Shown: positions 51,803 through 60,652 of the stretch, piece by piece
Layout of the letters: each line of letters starts with the position of its first letter
How positions within the stretch are numbered: the first letter of the stretch is position 1
NCBI RefSeq assembly: GCF_020991375.1
Contig: NZ_JAJLQZ010000005.1
Span: 124,001 to 188,000, forward strand
Direction of reading: 5' to 3'
Length of the DNA stretch: 64,000 nucleotides
From: Glycomyces amatae
Lineage (GTDB): Bacteria > Actinomycetota > Actinomycetes > Mycobacteriales > Micromonosporaceae
Notes under the pieces: model-generated
What the model saw: the letters and a program-made list of their open reading frames with translations, nothing else
Database searches by the model: none
What the model was told of the DNA's origin: nothing
Translations under genes and position numbers: made by a program

Positions 51803-53623
51803 ATGGCGGAGCAGAGCCTTCGGCTCGGATTCAGCGACGACACGGCCCACGTGGTGCTCAGGGCCAGTCCCGGCGGCGAGGACGACCTGCGCCGACTGGC
51901 GCTGCGCTTCAGCAGCTGCGTCCAGCGGTCGGCCACCACCCTCGAGGTGGAGCTCGACGACCTCCTCGCGAACCTGGCGGCCCTCGCCGGGTGGCCGGAC
52001 AAGGCGGGGGTCGAATGGGCGCCTACGCTCAAGGCGCTCGTCACCGACTCCGCGTCCGACGCGCAGCGGGTGTCCAAGCGGCTCGACCCCGCCACCGACG
52101 ACGCCGACTCGGTCGACCCGCCAGAGGTCCCCGACCTGCTGGGACCGGACTGGACCGGCCCGCTGACGCCGTTCCAGCAGAGGGACGTAGCGAAGCTCCT
52201 GTCGCTCCGCCACGGGGCCAACTTCTCAGTCCCCGGAGCGGGGAAGACGAGGGTGGGCCTCGCCGTGTTCCACGCGCTCCGCCGAAGCCAGGCCGTCGAG
52301 CGCCTCCTCGTGGTCGGGCCCAAGTCCTCATACGAGGCGTGGCTCGAGGAGAACAGCGAATGCCTCGCCCGGCCGCTGCGGATGAAGGTCCTCGACGGGC
52401 GCCCGGACCCGGCCGCGGACTCCCTCATCGTCAATTACGAGCGCCTCAGCCGATCGGTCGGCGAGCTCGGGCAGTGGCTCTCCGAGGCCCCCTCGATGCT
52501 GCTGCTGGACGAGGCCCACCGGATGAAGCGCGGCGCCGGGGGCGTCTACGGGGCCGCCTGCCTCGCCCTGGGCCCCCTCGCCCGCCGCAGGCTCGTCCTC
52601 ACCGGCACACCCGCGCCGAACGGCGCCCGCGACCTCGAGAGCCTCTTCGGCTTCGTCTGGCCCGGCTACGGGCGGAGGACCGTGGTCCAGGCGGTGGCGG
52701 GCGGCGACCTGGCGAAGGCGAGCAAGGTGCTGAGGCCCCTCTTCACGCGGACCACGAAGAAGGAGCTCGACCTGCCGAAGATGGAACCCAAGGTGAGGTG
52801 GGTCTCCATGCCTCCGAGGCACCGCGAGGTGTACGACGCCCTGACCGGCCAGTTCTCAGCGCGCGCAGCAGGGTACGAGGCCGACTTCCAGAGCCTGGGG
52901 GGGACGATCGCGTACCTGCTGATGGCGGCGACGAGCCCGGCGCTCCTGTCGGTCGGCAGCACCAGGCACGAGCCGCTCGAGTACCGGGTCCCGCCGCTCG
53001 GGGTGCCGGACGACTCGTCGCTGTTCGAGCTGATGAAGGACCTGCCCAGCTACGAGATGTCGCCCAAGTACGCGGAGGCGCTCCACATCGTCGCGGGCAA
53101 CGCCGAGCAGGGCAGGAAGACCCTGGTCTGGTCGACGTTCATCCGGAGCCTGAACACCCTGGAGCGGATGATGGCCCGGTTCTCGCCCGCGGTCGTCCAC
53201 GGGGGCACCGAGGACCGGGAAGAGCAGATCAAGAGGTTCCGCGAGGACGACGACTGCAAGGTCCTCCTCTCGAACCCCGCCACGCTCGGGGAGGGCATCA
53301 GCCTCCACCACGACTGCCACGACGCGGTCTACATCGACCGCGACTTCGCCGCCGGCCGGTTCCTGCAGAGCCTCGACAGGATCCACCGGCTGGGCCTCCC
53401 TCCCGACACGGACCTGAGCGTCACCGTCCTCGCCTCTGAAGGGACGATCGACGAGGTCGTCGCCCAGCGGCTGGACGACAAGCTGCGCTTCATGGGCGGG
53501 ATCCTCGACGACCCCTCGCTGAGGGAGCTCGGCGACCTCGGGGAGGACGAGCCGGTGAGCGGAGGGTTGAACCCCGAGGACATCCGAGCGCTGATGGGGC
53601 ACCTCCGTGGCCATCCCGCCTGA
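51803..53623 (+). CDS. SNF2-family DNA translocase
   Basis: A 606-residue SWI2/SNF2 ATPase: motif I NFSVPGAGKTRVGLA (Lys148), motif II LLLDEAHRMK (Asp236-His239), motif III VLTGTPAPNG, and the helicase C domain with motif V LSNPATLGEGISL and motif VI FLQSLDRIHRLG. In front is a 120-residue variable domain. Translocases of this kind couple DNA recognition to cleavage in restriction-type systems. The stop overlaps the DUF3883 gene by 17 nt. Confidence 0.92.
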   Translation: MAEQSLRLGFSDDTAHVVLRASPGGEDDLRRLALRFSSCVQRSATTLEVELDDLLANLAALAGWPDKAGVEWAPTLKALVTDSASDAQRVSKRLDPATDDADSVDPPEVPDLLGPDWTGPLTPFQQRDVAKLLSLRHGANFSVPGAGKTRVGLAVFHALRRSQAVERLLVVGPKSSYEAWLEENSECLARPLRMKVLDGRPDPAADSLIVNYERLSRSVGELGQWLSEAPSMLLLDEAHRMKRGAGGVYGAACLALGPLARRRLVLTGTPAPNGARDLESLFGFVWPGYGRRTVVQAVAGGDLAKASKVLRPLFTRTTKKELDLPKMEPKVRWVSMPPRHREVYDALTGQFSARAAGYEADFQSLGGTIAYLLMAATSPALLSVGSTRHEPLEYRVPPLGVPDDSSLFELMKDLPSYEMSPKYAEALHIVAGNAEQGRKTLVWSTFIRSLNTLERMMARFSPAVVHGGTEDREEQIKRFREDDDCKVLLSNPATLGEGISLHHDCHDAVYIDRDFAAGRFLQSLDRIHRLGLPPDTDLSVTVLASEGTIDEVVAQRLDDKLRFMGGILDDPSLRELGDLGEDEPVSGGLNPEDIRALMGHLRGHPA

Positions 53624-54467
53624 GCCGATCCTCCGCGCCGCCGCCCGCTGGCTGGACCTGCTGCCGTCGACCGGGGCGGCGAGGTCGAGGGCGATCCTGA
53701 ACTCCCACAGCGGCTTCAGCGACATCACGCCCACCCAGTACGAGACCGCTTACGACTGGCTGGAGAAGACCGGGCTGCTGGAGGGCCCCCGGGACGGGGG
53801 CAGCCCAGCGCACTCCGTGCTGGAACACTCGCTCGTCTGCGACGCGCCCCCCTGGCTCCAGGACGCCGACCTCCTCGTCCGCGGGCCGGACGAGCTGCCT
53901 GCAGACGCGGCGCGGGCTGCGGAGGCGCTCGGGTTGAGCCTCAGCGAGGCGTACGCCTGCGTGGCGGCGGCTTGGGGGAAGGTCGACACCGCGGAACGCA
54001 AGCGGATCGGCGACGCGGGCGAGCTCGCACTGGCGAAGCTCATCGAGGCTGAGACAGCCGCTGACGTCGACCACGTCGCCGCTCGAAGCGACGGCCTCGG
54101 ATTCGACCTCCTCGTGAAATGCAGGACCTTTCAGTCGCACATCGAGGTCAAGTCGACGACGAGGAGGAGCAGGCTCTCTATCTACCTCTCCCGCAACGAG
54201 TTCGAGACCATGAAGCGGGACCGCGACTGGCTGCTCGTAGCGGTCCGGCTGGACGAGCGCATGCGCATCCTCGCGACCGGGACCGTCTCGCGGGACTGGC
54301 TGTCGCTCAACGCGCCCTCGGACAGGGGACCGCACGGCAGGTGGGAGTCCTTCCGCCTCGACGTGCCGCCAAGCGAGCTCGAACCGGGGATACCGGCCCT
54401 CGCCGACCAGCTGGTGTCCGACTCAGGCGACCCGCTCATCACCGGGGGCCTCGCCTGGGACAGGTAG
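53607..54467 (+). CDS. DUF3883-domain nuclease-like protein
   Basis: A 286-residue protein. The C-terminal half has the DUF3883 signature: GELALAKL, Asp167 in GLGFDLLVK, Glu180-x-Lys182 in HIEVKSTT, then YLSRNEFETMKRDRDWLLVAV. This is a PD-(D/E)xK-like active-site pattern and DUF3883 often accompanies helicases in defence operons. The N-terminal part resembles a winged helix. The start is GTG inside the SNF2 gene end (17-nt overlap). Its 3' end overlaps the convergent vsr gene by 45 nt. Confidence 0.8.
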   Translation: MAIPPEPILRAAARWLDLLPSTGAARSRAILNSHSGFSDITPTQYETAYDWLEKTGLLEGPRDGGSPAHSVLEHSLVCDAPPWLQDADLLVRGPDELPADAARAAEALGLSLSEAYACVAAAWGKVDTAERKRIGDAGELALAKLIEAETAADVDHVAARSDGLGFDLLVKCRTFQSHIEVKSTTRRSRLSIYLSRNEFETMKRDRDWLLVAVRLDERMRILATGTVSRDWLSLNAPSDRGPHGRWESFRLDVPPSELEPGIPALADQLVSDSGDPLITGGLAWDR

Positions 54468-54956
54468 CGCCGCCCCCGCGGCCGCCGACCTGGCTGCGGC
54501 GGACCGCCTGGCGGCCACCGCTTCGCTGATCGCCGTGGCGCAGCCTCCCGCGTGCTCGTGCTCCCAGAAGCGCAGCACCAGCCAGCCCTCCCCGAAAAGG
54601 CGCTCGTCGGTCTCGACATCGCGGGCCTTGTTGCGTGCGATCTTCTCCTGCCAATACGCGGAGTTCGTCTTCGGGAGGCGGAAGTGCTCGGGGCAGCCGT
54701 GCCAGTAGCAGCCGTCGATGAACACGGCCACCTTGGTCGGCCGGAAGACCAGGTCGGCCGTGCGGCGCATACCCGGCAGCGGCTTCGCCGCCACCCGGTA
54801 CCGGAGGCCCGAGGCGTGCACCAGGCTCCTGATCGCGAGCTCGGGGCGCGTGTCCCGGTTGCGGTTGCCCAGCATGCTCTTCCTGTTGCCCGGAGACGAC
54901 GCCCATGAGCCCTCGGGCGCAGTCCAGGGCTCCTGCTCCATCGATTCACTCAACAC
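54423..54956 (-). CDS. vsr: Vsr-family (very short patch repair-type) endonuclease
   Basis: A 177-residue Vsr endonuclease: NRNRDTRPELAIRSLVHASGL, YRVAAKPLPGMRRTADLVF (metal-binding Asp) and VAVFIDGCYWHGCPEHF, with the zinc-site residues. Classical Vsr nicks T:G mismatches created by deamination at Dcm-type sites; in MORC/Z1 loci it is thought to be the restriction nuclease. A C5-MTase is encoded in the same island. The C-terminal tail is Ala-rich and overlaps the convergent DUF3883 gene. Confidence 0.93.
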   Translation of the reverse strand: MLSESMEQEPWTAPEGSWASSPGNRKSMLGNRNRDTRPELAIRSLVHASGLRYRVAAKPLPGMRRTADLVFRPTKVAVFIDGCYWHGCPEHFRLPKTNSAYWQEKIARNKARDVETDERLFGEGWLVLRFWEHEHAGGCATAISEAVAARRSAAARSAAAGAALPVPGEAPGDERVA

Positions 54957-55069
54957 GGATGCAGTGTACGAGTGCCGTCCGACATGCCGAAGCGGCCCGC
55001 GGCGGGCCCGAGGCAGCCCCGGCGCCCGAAGGGCGGGCGCGCCGACCTCGGCAGCTCCTCGCCGGGGCG

Positions 55070-56132
55070 TCAGAGCGGGCGCGGACCCGGCTGCCGTGCC
55101 GGACCCTCTGCAAGCAGGGGCGGGGCCGCCATTGAAGCGCTGTCCGCCAAGCCGCTGCCCTGATGCACGGCATCGGCCTCCGAGACCCCTCGGAGCCGAC
55201 GAGACGCAGCGGACCCGAGCTCGGCCGCCGCTGCAGGTCCGAGGTGGCCCAGGCCGGCGAGGGCGCTGAGGAGCTCAGGCGCGAGGACTGGCTGCAGCGC
55301 CAGGGACTCGGGGTCGGCAGCGACAAGAGCCCAAGCCGGTCCGAGGCGGTCGGCGAGGGCTTCATGGACGGCGGCCCGTTCTGCTTCGGGCAAGGCCTGG
55401 TAGATGTCGCAGGCGATCGCATGGGCCAGCTCCTGCTCGGCGTAGTCGGCAAGGCCGGTCGGGACCTTCGCAGAGCCGGGGTTGTCGACGGCGAGTGCTG
55501 CGCTTGCCGCGGCCCACCATGACCGGTGCCCCGCCCGGTCGGCTTCGATGTAGGGCCCGAAAGGGTGCTCCGGGTCGTCGGTTCCGACGAGGTGCTGGTC
55601 GCGGTGCGCGGCGGCGAGTCCGATAGCGGTCCTCCATCGCTCGTAGGCGGTTTCGTCGCAGGGGGCGTCGCCGAAGGCAGCCGTCCAGGCGGGCCGCTCA
55701 GCCGCAGCGTGCTGGGCGAGGCGGTCGACGTGAGTCTTGATGGCGTCTGCGACGCGGTCGAGGTAGCGCCGGAGGTCCGCGGGGACGACGTCGCTCTCGT
55801 GGAGCGGCGCGGGCACCGCCGCCCAGGGAAGCGGATGCGGCGTTGCTTCAGCTGCCCGGACGCGCTGATGCCAGGTCAGCTCGTGGCCGGCTTCGAGGGC
55901 GAGGTCGGCGAGGGTGCGGCCGGGAGCGAGTTCGTTGATGAGTTCTGCTGGGTCGCCGCCGGCGTTCTCCCAGGCTTTGGTGGTCCATGCAATAGCCGGC
56001 CAGGCTTGGCCGGTGTGGGTGGGGTCGAGTTCGATCAGGCGGGTTTGGCGTTCGATGCGCCAGGCGAGGCTCTCGGCGTGGGAGTCGAGGCCGTCGAAAT
56101 CGCGTTGCGCGGCGGCACGGCGCAGTGCCTTA
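55070..56132 (-). pseudogene. MobF-type relaxase C-terminal fragment, cut by IS
   Basis: An open minus-strand frame runs from the IS end to a stop at 55070, about 354 codons. It carries segments typical of the C-termini of actinobacterial conjugative relaxase/helicases: AWTTKAWENAGGDPAELINE, HELTWHQRVRAAEATPHPLPW, WRTAIGLAAAHRDQHLVGTD and DPEHPFGPYIEADRAGHRSW. The relaxase and helicase domains are missing because the IS interrupts the gene, and the other side of the IS is unrelated. It shows conjugative-element ancestry of the island. Confidence 0.75.
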
Positions 56133-56184
56133 GCTTGTCTTTTAACCTGTGGTGCTGGTCAGAGCACCCCGCTTGCGGGCGAGT

Positions 56185-56243
56185 GAAGCCCTTGCTTGAT
56201 GATTCTTGTTGCGACGCAAGAACATCGATATAGCAAGGGCTTC
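56185..56243 (+). promoter_or_regulatory. Nested hairpin covering the transposase ribosome site
   Basis: GAAGCCCTTGCT (56185-56196) pairs with AGCAAGGGCTTC (56232-56243), three bases before the TTG start. Inside, TTCTTG (56203-56208) pairs with CAAGAA (56217-56222). The outer stem sequesters AAGGG, the likely Shine-Dalgarno, a design known from IS elements that silence impinging transcription. Confidence 0.65.
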
Positions 56244-56245
56244 GT

Positions 56246-57706
56246 TTGTCTATTCTTCCTGAACCAGGCGCTGCTGCGGGCGCCGGGGCACTGTCGGCGT
56301 TCCGCGCCGGGCTCTATCAGTGCCTGACTGCGCGAGCGGACACGCTGTTCGAGCTCGTCGAGGCACTGCTGTGCCAGAGCGACTCGGTGACCTCGTTCCC
56401 GGCCTTGTCGTTGGCCGAGGTGTTCCGGCGCGGGCACGGGGCGCTCTATGACGCGCTCGGGGCCGGCCGGATCGATGCCGGCCGCCTCCGTAACTTGCTC
56501 GCGGCCGGGCCGATCAGGCGCCTTGGCGGTCGGATCGTCCTTGCCGTGGACCTCACCCATTGGCTGCGTCCGGATGCGAACCGCAGCCCCGATCGGCTGT
56601 TCTGCCATGTGTATGGGCGTGGCCGCTCCGCTGACCAGTTCATCCCAGGATGGTCCTATGCCATGGTGGCGGCGCTGGAATCGGGCGCCTCGTCATGGAC
56701 GCAGATCCTGGACGCGGCCCGGATCGGCCCGGACGACGACGTGCAAGCCGTGACCGCGGCGCAGGTGCGCGGGGTGGTCGAACGGTTGACCGCTGCCGGT
56801 CATCACCGCGAGGGCGATCAGCCGATCCTGGTGGTCGCCGATGCCGGATACGATGCGGCTCGTCTGGCGTGGTGCCTGCGGGACCTGCCGGTCACCGTGA
56901 CCGCCAGGGTGGGGTCGGACCGGGTCTTCTACGCTCGACCGACCCGGCAGGCCGCGGCCGGCGGTCGGGGAGGACGGCCGCCGAAACACGGGACCGCCCA
57001 CCGGCTGGCCGAGCCTGACAGCTGGGTATCGCCGACGCATCGCACCGCCTGCGAGACCGCTCGCTACGGCAGATTGGAAGCCAGATCGTGGAATCGGCTC
57101 CACCCGCGGCTGACCCAACGGGCCGCCTGGATCGGGGCCGGAGCCGAGCTGCCGGTCATCGACGGGACACTAACGCGCATTACCGTCGACCGGCTCCCGC
57201 ATGAGGGCAGTCCAAAACCGGTATGGCTCTGGACCTCGGCCGCCGGACTGTCCGCGGCCGAACTCGATGGGATCTGGGCGGCATGGCTGCGCCGCTTCGA
57301 CATCGAGCACACCTTCCGGTTCCTCAAGCAGGCTCTGGGATGGACTACACCCCGGCCGCGGCATCCGGCCCAGGCCGATGTCTGGACCTGGATCGTCATC
57401 GCCGCGTTCACCCAGCTCGGGCTCGCCCGCGGCCTGATCGCGGATCGGCGTCTGCCCTGGGAGGCGCCGACCGATCCGGGGAAGCTGACACCGACCCGCG
57501 TCCGGCGCGGGTTTCGGAACCTCCGCCCCGACCTGAACTGTCCGGCCCGGGCACCGAAACCTTCCCGGCCAGGACCCGGGAGACCCAAAGGCCGCCGCAA
57601 TGCCCGACGCGCACCCCTCTACGATCCCGGCAAGACCACCAAACGCAACAGAAACCTCACACAACAAGGCGCAGAACCAAAAGCCGCCCAACCGCCCCCA
57701 GGTTAA
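56246..57706 (+). CDS. DDE transposase (IS701-like/ISL-type of actinomycetes)
   Basis: A 486-residue transposase. N-terminal ALSAFRAGLYQCLTARADTLFELVEALL is typical of a widespread actinobacterial IS transposase group. Candidate catalytic residues are Asp102 (LAVDLTHWLR), Asp199 (LVVADAGYDA) and Glu354 (FDIEHTFRFLKQALGW). The C-terminus is basic and Pro-rich (RPGPGRPKGRRNARRAPLYD). It starts with TTG. No frameshift, so it appears functional. Confidence 0.88.
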   Translation: MSILPEPGAAAGAGALSAFRAGLYQCLTARADTLFELVEALLCQSDSVTSFPALSLAEVFRRGHGALYDALGAGRIDAGRLRNLLAAGPIRRLGGRIVLAVDLTHWLRPDANRSPDRLFCHVYGRGRSADQFIPGWSYAMVAALESGASSWTQILDAARIGPDDDVQAVTAAQVRGVVERLTAAGHHREGDQPILVVADAGYDAARLAWCLRDLPVTVTARVGSDRVFYARPTRQAAAGGRGGRPPKHGTAHRLAEPDSWVSPTHRTACETARYGRLEARSWNRLHPRLTQRAAWIGAGAELPVIDGTLTRITVDRLPHEGSPKPVWLWTSAAGLSAAELDGIWAAWLRRFDIEHTFRFLKQALGWTTPRPRHPAQADVWTWIVIAAFTQLGLARGLIADRRLPWEAPTDPGKLTPTRVRRGFRNLRPDLNCPARAPKPSRPGPGRPKGRRNARRAPLYDPGKTTKRNRNLTQQGAEPKAAQPPPG

Positions 57707-57769
57707 AAGACAAGCTTAAGGCCCGGGCGGTGGGCTCAAACGCCTCCTGAGTCGGGTGGTCGGCGGGGA

Positions 57770-60463
57770 TTGCCCGGTGGACATAAAATCGGTGTGGTAA
57801 GCCGGGGCTTCGGTGCGGGGATTGGTGACAGCTTCGCTTACGTCCTCACCTACGACCAGGTTCAGCACGATCTGGGCCTGTTGAGGAGCGACGCCTTGCA
57901 AACCCGACTCGTGCAGATCGCCCAGCTCATCGCCGGTTACGAAGCAACTGGTATTGGCGGCTTCATCTCCAGGGCCGAGAGGCTCAGTCGAAACCTCGAA
58001 CGTGAAGCGCCGCCGTATTTGGCGGCCACCGCGGTCGCCATGCGCGGCACCGTGCTCTGGACCAGGTTCGAGCACGCCCGCAAGCCGGCGGATCTGGAGG
58101 AGGCCATCGCGTGCTTTGAGCGGTCGGTCGTCCTCGCGGACTTTGATGCCGACGCCAGAGCATCGGCGCACGCCGAGCTGGCGGCCCTGGCGCGGTTGCG
58201 GTGGGAGACTCATGGCGGGGCCGAGGACATCGAGACCGGGCTCGAACATATCGAGAAGGCCCTCGACGCCACCGACCGCTCCGCCCAGAACTACTCTGGG
58301 CGCCAGGTGAAGAAGGCCAGCCTGCTGGAGGCCCGCTACCTCGTCCTCGGCGACCGCGACGATCTCGACGCCGCCGCTCTGAACTACGAGCGCGCGCTGG
58401 CGGCTTCCATGAGTCTGCTCGGCCTTGGGGCGGCCTCCTATGACGTCGCGATGAAGGCCGGCACGCACTCGAACCTGGCGCTGCTGCTCGTCACCGGCCA
58501 GGCCGCCATCCCGCGGCCGCAGCTCGACAAGGCGCTGCGGCACGCGGAGACGGCAGTGGGCATGGTCCCCGAGCGGCACCGCTTGCACGCACGATTCTTG
58601 TCGAACCTCTCGCAGGTGCGGCTGCGTCGCTACGAGGAGACCCGTGAGCTCGGCGAGCTGCAGGCCGCCCTGCGGGCCTGCGAAGACGCCGTAGCCGCCA
58701 CTCGCGCCGGCGATGCCGCCGCCCCCATCCGGAACCTGTGCCTCGCGCGAATACTCGACGCGCGCTTGCGCCACGACCCTCATCCGTTGTACGTCGACCG
58801 GCAAGTCCGGCTCACCCGCCGCATCCAGACGCTCCCGCGAAGCAGCGAATCAGTGGTGGCGCAGGCGACTCTTTTGGAGGCCAAGGCGCTGCGGACAGGA
58901 AGCGAGTTCGCATCGAGCCGCCAGTTCGCGTCTGCCGAGCGGCGCCTCGAGAGGTTCGCGCGCCGATGGCGGCTCCCGGCCGACCTCCAGACCGCTGTGC
59001 TCGAGGAGTGGGCCCACCTCGCGCTCCGGCGCTCCCCGCAGCAGGCGCTGCCGCGCTTCGAGCAAGCGGTCGAACGACTGTCCGTACTGGTACCCAGAAG
59101 GGCCGTGAGCCTCGACGAGATCCAGCTGCTCGCCGACTTCCGCGGACTCGCCGGTGACGCCGCGGCCTGCGCGGTCAAGGCAGGACGCCCTGACCGGGCC
59201 GTCGCGCTGCTGGAGCGGGGGCGCGGAGTCCTCCTCACCCGCCAGCTGGGCATCGATCATCCGCTACGGCGGCTCGCGCGCGACCATCCGCGGGTCGCCG
59301 CGGAATTCGAGAGGACCAGGGACCGGCTCAACACCCGGCGGCCGTCCGATCCGAAAGAGCGCGAGCGGCTCGCCCGGGAATTCGGTGTGATGATCACCGA
59401 GGTCAGGGCGCTCGGCGGCTATGCGGACTTCTTCGACTTCGACTTCGATCTCCGGCAGGTCGCCGACCGTGCGCCGCTGGTGTGGCTGAACGTGTCCCAG
59501 CTCGGCTCGCACGCGATCATCGCCCGCGACGGGTTCGAGGTCGTCGAACTCGCCGAATCGGTGGACGAGCGGACAGTCCGCTCCGCCGTCGTCAAGTTGC
59601 AGCGCGCGGCGGTCGGCGGACCCGACCAGGCGCGCGTGACGGAGTCGGTGCTGGAGTGGATCTGGTCGAATCTCACCGCCCCGGTCCTGCGCCGCTTGGG
59701 GATCGACGGCCCGCCGCCAGACGGCCGCTACCCGACCGTGTGCTGGATTCCGACCGGACTCGCGACGCAGCTGCCGCTCCACGCCGCCGGGCGGGACGGC
59801 GAGGCCGTCATCGACCGGGTGGTCTCGACCTACGCTCCTACCGCGATGAGCCTGCGCGAGAAGACGACGACGCGACCGGACGGCCCGGTGCGGGCCGTGG
59901 TGGTGTCGGTCGCATCGCATGACGGACTGCCACGGCTCAAGGCCGCGGAGAAGGAGGCCGCCGCGGTCGCGGGCCGTGTGCCGGGGGCCGAGGTCTTGAA
60001 GGACGGGGAGGCCACCGCCGCAACGGTGCGAGCAGCCTTGCGGAACGCGGAGCTGGCGCACTTCACCTGCCACGCCGAGGCGCCCGACCACGCCGACCCC
60101 GGCTCGGGCGGGCTCATGCTCCACGGCGGCGAGCGGTTGTCCCCTCGCGATGTCCCGGTCTCCGAGTCCGCGTTGCTGGCGTTCCTGTCGGCCTGCCGCA
60201 CTTCGCAACCGGCGATCGAGATGGTCGACGAGTCACTGCACACCGCCGGCGCCTTCAAACTCGCCGGCTACCGCAACGTCATCGGAACCCTCTGGCCGAT
60301 CCGGGACCGGCAGGCTGTGGAGGTCGCGGACGCGTTCTATGGGCACCTCGACCATGAACGGCCGCAGACCTCAGCCGAGGCCTTGCACCAGGCACTCCGC
60401 GAGATCCGTTCACGCACGCCGAAGGACGCTCGGGCCTGGGCCGGGTATGTCCACTTCGGGTAA
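57770..60463 (+). CDS. TPR-CHAT caspase-like protease
   Basis: An 897-residue protein. The N-terminal 500 residues are helical repeats (LEEAIACFERSVVLADFDAD, LDAAALNYERALAASM, LDKALRHAETAVG), TPR-like. The C-terminal CHAT domain has the catalytic dyad His768 (LAHFTCHAEA) and Cys809 (LLAFLSACRTSQ) and ends in AWAGYVHFG, as CHAT domains do. CHAT proteases act in bacterial cell-suicide defence or signalling. The start is uncertain: TTG 57770 lies only 55 bp from the IS end, and part of the N-terminus may have been lost; GTG 57794 is an alternative. Confidence 0.85.
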   Translation: MPGGHKIGVVSRGFGAGIGDSFAYVLTYDQVQHDLGLLRSDALQTRLVQIAQLIAGYEATGIGGFISRAERLSRNLEREAPPYLAATAVAMRGTVLWTRFEHARKPADLEEAIACFERSVVLADFDADARASAHAELAALARLRWETHGGAEDIETGLEHIEKALDATDRSAQNYSGRQVKKASLLEARYLVLGDRDDLDAAALNYERALAASMSLLGLGAASYDVAMKAGTHSNLALLLVTGQAAIPRPQLDKALRHAETAVGMVPERHRLHARFLSNLSQVRLRRYEETRELGELQAALRACEDAVAATRAGDAAAPIRNLCLARILDARLRHDPHPLYVDRQVRLTRRIQTLPRSSESVVAQATLLEAKALRTGSEFASSRQFASAERRLERFARRWRLPADLQTAVLEEWAHLALRRSPQQALPRFEQAVERLSVLVPRRAVSLDEIQLLADFRGLAGDAAACAVKAGRPDRAVALLERGRGVLLTRQLGIDHPLRRLARDHPRVAAEFERTRDRLNTRRPSDPKERERLAREFGVMITEVRALGGYADFFDFDFDLRQVADRAPLVWLNVSQLGSHAIIARDGFEVVELAESVDERTVRSAVVKLQRAAVGGPDQARVTESVLEWIWSNLTAPVLRRLGIDGPPPDGRYPTVCWIPTGLATQLPLHAAGRDGEAVIDRVVSTYAPTAMSLREKTTTRPDGPVRAVVVSVASHDGLPRLKAAEKEAAAVAGRVPGAEVLKDGEATAATVRAALRNAELAHFTCHAEAPDHADPGSGGLMLHGGERLSPRDVPVSESALLAFLSACRTSQPAIEMVDESLHTAGAFKLAGYRNVIGTLWPIRDRQAVEVADAFYGHLDHERPQTSAEALHQALREIRSRTPKDARAWAGYVHFG

Positions 60464-60652
60464 TCGGCGCTCGGCTGAGGTGTCCGTACCGCCGTAGTCC
60501 TCGATATCGGGCGGACCACCGTCGAGGTCGCCTTTGGGTTGGAAGCCGATGGATTCGTCGTCGTCCCAGCCGCCGGGGTCCCCCCGGAAGCGGTGCTCCT
60601 CCTGCTCCGACGACTCGTCCTGCGGTGTGCTCTCACGGTCGTGTTCACTCAT
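60410..60652 (-). CDS. Small acidic protein downstream of DUF6338 gene
   Basis: An 80-residue, strongly acidic, probably disordered protein (EHDRESTPQDESSEQEEHRF, DPGGWDDDESIGFQPKG). Its ATG overlaps the DUF6338 stop (ATGAGTGA), so it is translated with it. The 3' end overlaps the convergent CHAT gene by 54 nt. Similar small acidic genes accompany DUF6338 genes. No function is known. Confidence 0.6.
   Translation of the reverse strand: MSEHDRESTPQDESSEQEEHRFRGDPGGWDDDESIGFQPKGDLDGGPPDIEDYGGTDTSAERRLPEVDIPGPGPSVLRRA

Larger units (their letters stand above)
56133..57715 (+). mobile_element. Intact IS element, about 1.58 kb
   Basis: Terminal inverted repeats GCTTGTCTTTTAACCTG (56133-56149) and its exact complement (57699-57715) bound a single transposase gene. 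TTA flanks both ends (56130-56132 and 57716-57718), a likely 3-bp target duplication. It interrupts the relaxase gene and marks the right end of recognisable island sequence. Confidence 0.85.

Noticed and set aside
54423..54467. Overlap of the DUF3883 and vsr genes as a possible sequencing error
   Set aside because: Both reading frames keep protein-like character to their stops, and short convergent overlaps also occur at 60410-60463.
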